DNA from: an uncultured Eubacteriales bacterium
GTDB taxonomy: Bacteria > Bacillota > Clostridia > Oscillospirales > Acutalibacteraceae
Direction of reading: 5' to 3'
Assembly: GCA_900315195.1 (NCBI GenBank)
Contig: OMYD01000007.1
Span: 1 to 60,666, forward strand
DNA length: 60,666 nucleotides
Under the pieces are notes generated by a model. That model had not been told where the DNA came from, made no database searches, and was given only the letters and a program-made list of their open reading frames with translations. The translations under genes and the position numbers were made by a program. Positions 59,616-60,666 of the stretch are shown in pieces. Each line of letters opens with the position of its first letter. The first letter of the stretch is position 1.

Positions 59616-60532
59616 TAAAAATTATTAAACGTGTTTACAACTGGTTCATGCCGTTTTGGAAAAAAATGAATCACGACAACGTGTTCGCCATCGCGGCTCA
59701 GACGGCGTTCTTTTTAATACTGTCCGCGGTTCCGCTTGCCTTGTTCCTTGTGTCGCTGCTGCAGTATATTAACATTTCTCCGGACTTTCTTAAAGTATTG
59801 CTCGGCACCGAAAATATCGTGGTCGAGTTTACTAACTTTAATGCATCGATCTCAGATCTTTACGGACAGAACGTGAGCATATCAATAATCTCGATCGTTG
59901 CTACGCTGTGGTCGGCTGCAAAGGGAATTCACGCAATAACAAACGGTCTTAACCGCGTGCACAATACCTACGAGAACCGCAACTGGATTGTAATCCGCCT
60001 GCGCGCAATGCTCTTTACGTTCCTTTTCCTGCTTATTATACTCGTCACGGTTATTATTATTTTCCTGGGCTCAATGCTGAATAACGTGATTAAGGAGTAC
60101 GTCGGCGATATGCCGTACTATGTCGAGGTCATTTACAGCCTGCGCTATATTATAATGTTCTTTTATCAGGTGTTCCTGTTCGCGCTTATGTACCGCGGCA
60201 TTCCCAACCTTACCCGTGCGGAGCGAAAAAAGTTCAATATCCGCTGTCAGCTTCCGGGCGCGGTGTTCTGCGCCGCATCTTGGCATGTATTACTCTTCGC
60301 AATTTCGGTTTATGTAACCGATTTTAACGGTTTTTCAATTTATAAAGGACTTACACAGTTAGCTATCGTCATGGTGTTTATGTATTTCTGTATGGTGTGC
60401 ATGATGATCGGCGCGGAGATAAATGTCTGTTTTCATAAGGAAATAGATTGGTTTACGCGAAAGCTGAGCGTTCGGTATATTTACAGAGAGCATAAAAGAA
60501 AAAAAGCGGCAAAAAAGCAAAGCGGCAAATAG
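59612..60532 (+). CDS. YihY/BrkB family membrane protein
   Basis: A 306-residue protein with six membrane helices in the YihY (formerly called RNase BN) pattern: NVFAIAAQTAFFLILSAVPL in helix one, LWSAAKGIHAITNGLNRVHN near residue 115 and QLPGAVFCAASWHVLLFAISVYV in the second half. It ends in a basic tail. The family is thought to move small molecules or act in envelope function; the older RNase assignment is wrong. It overlaps the SDR gene by four bases. Confidence 0.92.
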   Translation: MIKIIKRVYNWFMPFWKKMNHDNVFAIAAQTAFFLILSAVPLALFLVSLLQYINISPDFLKVLLGTENIVVEFTNFNASISDLYGQNVSISIISIVATLWSAAKGIHAITNGLNRVHNTYENRNWIVIRLRAMLFTFLFLLIILVTVIIIFLGSMLNNVIKEYVGDMPYYVEVIYSLRYIIMFFYQVFLFALMYRGIPNLTRAERKKFNIRCQLPGAVFCAASWHVLLFAISVYVTDFNGFSIYKGLTQLAIVMVFMYFCMVCMMIGAEINVCFHKEIDWFTRKLSVRYIYREHKRKKAAKKQSGK

Positions 60533-60604
60533 TATAATGATATAAAAGCCTTTATTTGCCTGTGCGGCGAGCACTCGCCGTCACATCCCGTTATCTCTTT
60601 ATCA

Positions 60605-60640
60605 TCAAAACAAAAACGGCACGCTTTGCGTACCGTTTTG
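60605..60640 (-). terminator. terminator downstream of the tRNA gene
   Basis: On the minus strand AAAACGG/CCGTTTT extended by ACGC/GCGT, with TTTTGTTTTG after it. It lies just past the CCA of the tRNA. Confidence 0.75.
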
Positions 60641-60643
60641 TTT

Positions 60644-60666
60644 TGGTGGAGATAAGGGGAATCGAA
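60644..60666 (-). tRNA. tRNA gene, 3' end only
   Basis: The minus strand reads TTCGATTCCCCTTATCTCCA then CCA: a T-loop TTCGATT, the 3' side of the T-stem, an acceptor strand TATCTCC, discriminator A and an encoded CCA. The rest, including the anticodon, lies beyond the window edge, so the amino acid is not known. Confidence 0.8.

Overview
The window reads as chromosome from a Gram-positive, spore-forming, starch-degrading gut Clostridium of the Oscillospiraceae, closest in style to Ruminococcus bromii. The reasons are a sporulation protein of the YtfJ/GerW type, secreted AmyE-like GH13 amylases (one ending in a type I dockerin), cohesin-like surface modules with Thr-Glu-Pro linkers, AAAGGAGG-type ribosome sites and consensus sigma-A promoters almost everywhere. 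The species assignment is inference from gene style; no phage, plasmid, CRISPR array or rRNA was seen.

Layout. 1-2.4 kb: the end of a PP2C phosphatase, a small helical protein and a sodium/proline symporter. 2.5-8.3 kb: a housekeeping run (alr, polA, a low-molecular-weight phosphatase, rimI, tsaD) with tight overlaps, preceded by a nested palindromic element in the 5' leader. 8.4-11.9 kb: three disordered-N-terminus membrane proteins, a cyclophilin and galE. 12-18.7 kb: four separately promoted surface proteins: a 1000-residue modular scaffold-like protein and three smaller tail-anchored ones. 18.8-20.5 kb: a large secreted protein of unknown function on the minus strand, then rpmB, which has no start codon in the sequence as given. 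21-26 kb: a site-2 protease, scpA, scpB, a DUF2953-YtfJ fusion, a D,D-carboxypeptidase and rluB. 26.3-29.5 kb: a three-gene biotin-dependent carboxyltransferase set laid out like a transcarboxylase. 29.5-35.5 kb (minus): an ABC-2 exporter behind a textbook promoter plus operator, and potABCD. 35.7-46.9 kb: the starch region, with an AmyE-like amylase-CBM26-dockerin protein, a cytoplasmic GH13 protein fused to DUF1653, a DUF2804 protein, two cell-surface proteins, a second and larger AmyE-like amylase, and a 44-codon TTG-start peptide gene just behind it. 47-60.7 kb: DUF1846, murC, an rRNA methyltransferase followed by an odd remnant of the same family, acetyltransferase, methyltransferase, hydrolase, a MutS-like ATPase, patatin, amidohydrolase (its stop codon lies inside a mobile-type inverted repeat), a second methyltransferase, an SDR, a YihY/BrkB membrane protein, and the 3' end of a tRNA on the minus strand.

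How it fits together. The most coherent theme is extracellular starch use. Secreted amylases would make malto-oligosaccharides; the dockerin on one of them implies docking to a cohesin; the 12-18.7 kb block supplies cohesin-like and starch-binding-like modules held at the surface by tail anchors, three of which share a degenerate xTG sorting-type motif; the cytoplasmic GH13-DUF1653 enzyme could process imported oligosaccharides. This resembles the R. bromii amylosome. The less described parts are the small companion surface proteins, the shared SN(F/Y)(F/C) module, and the TTG-start peptide. All functional links between these loci are inferred from domain content, not shown by the sequence.
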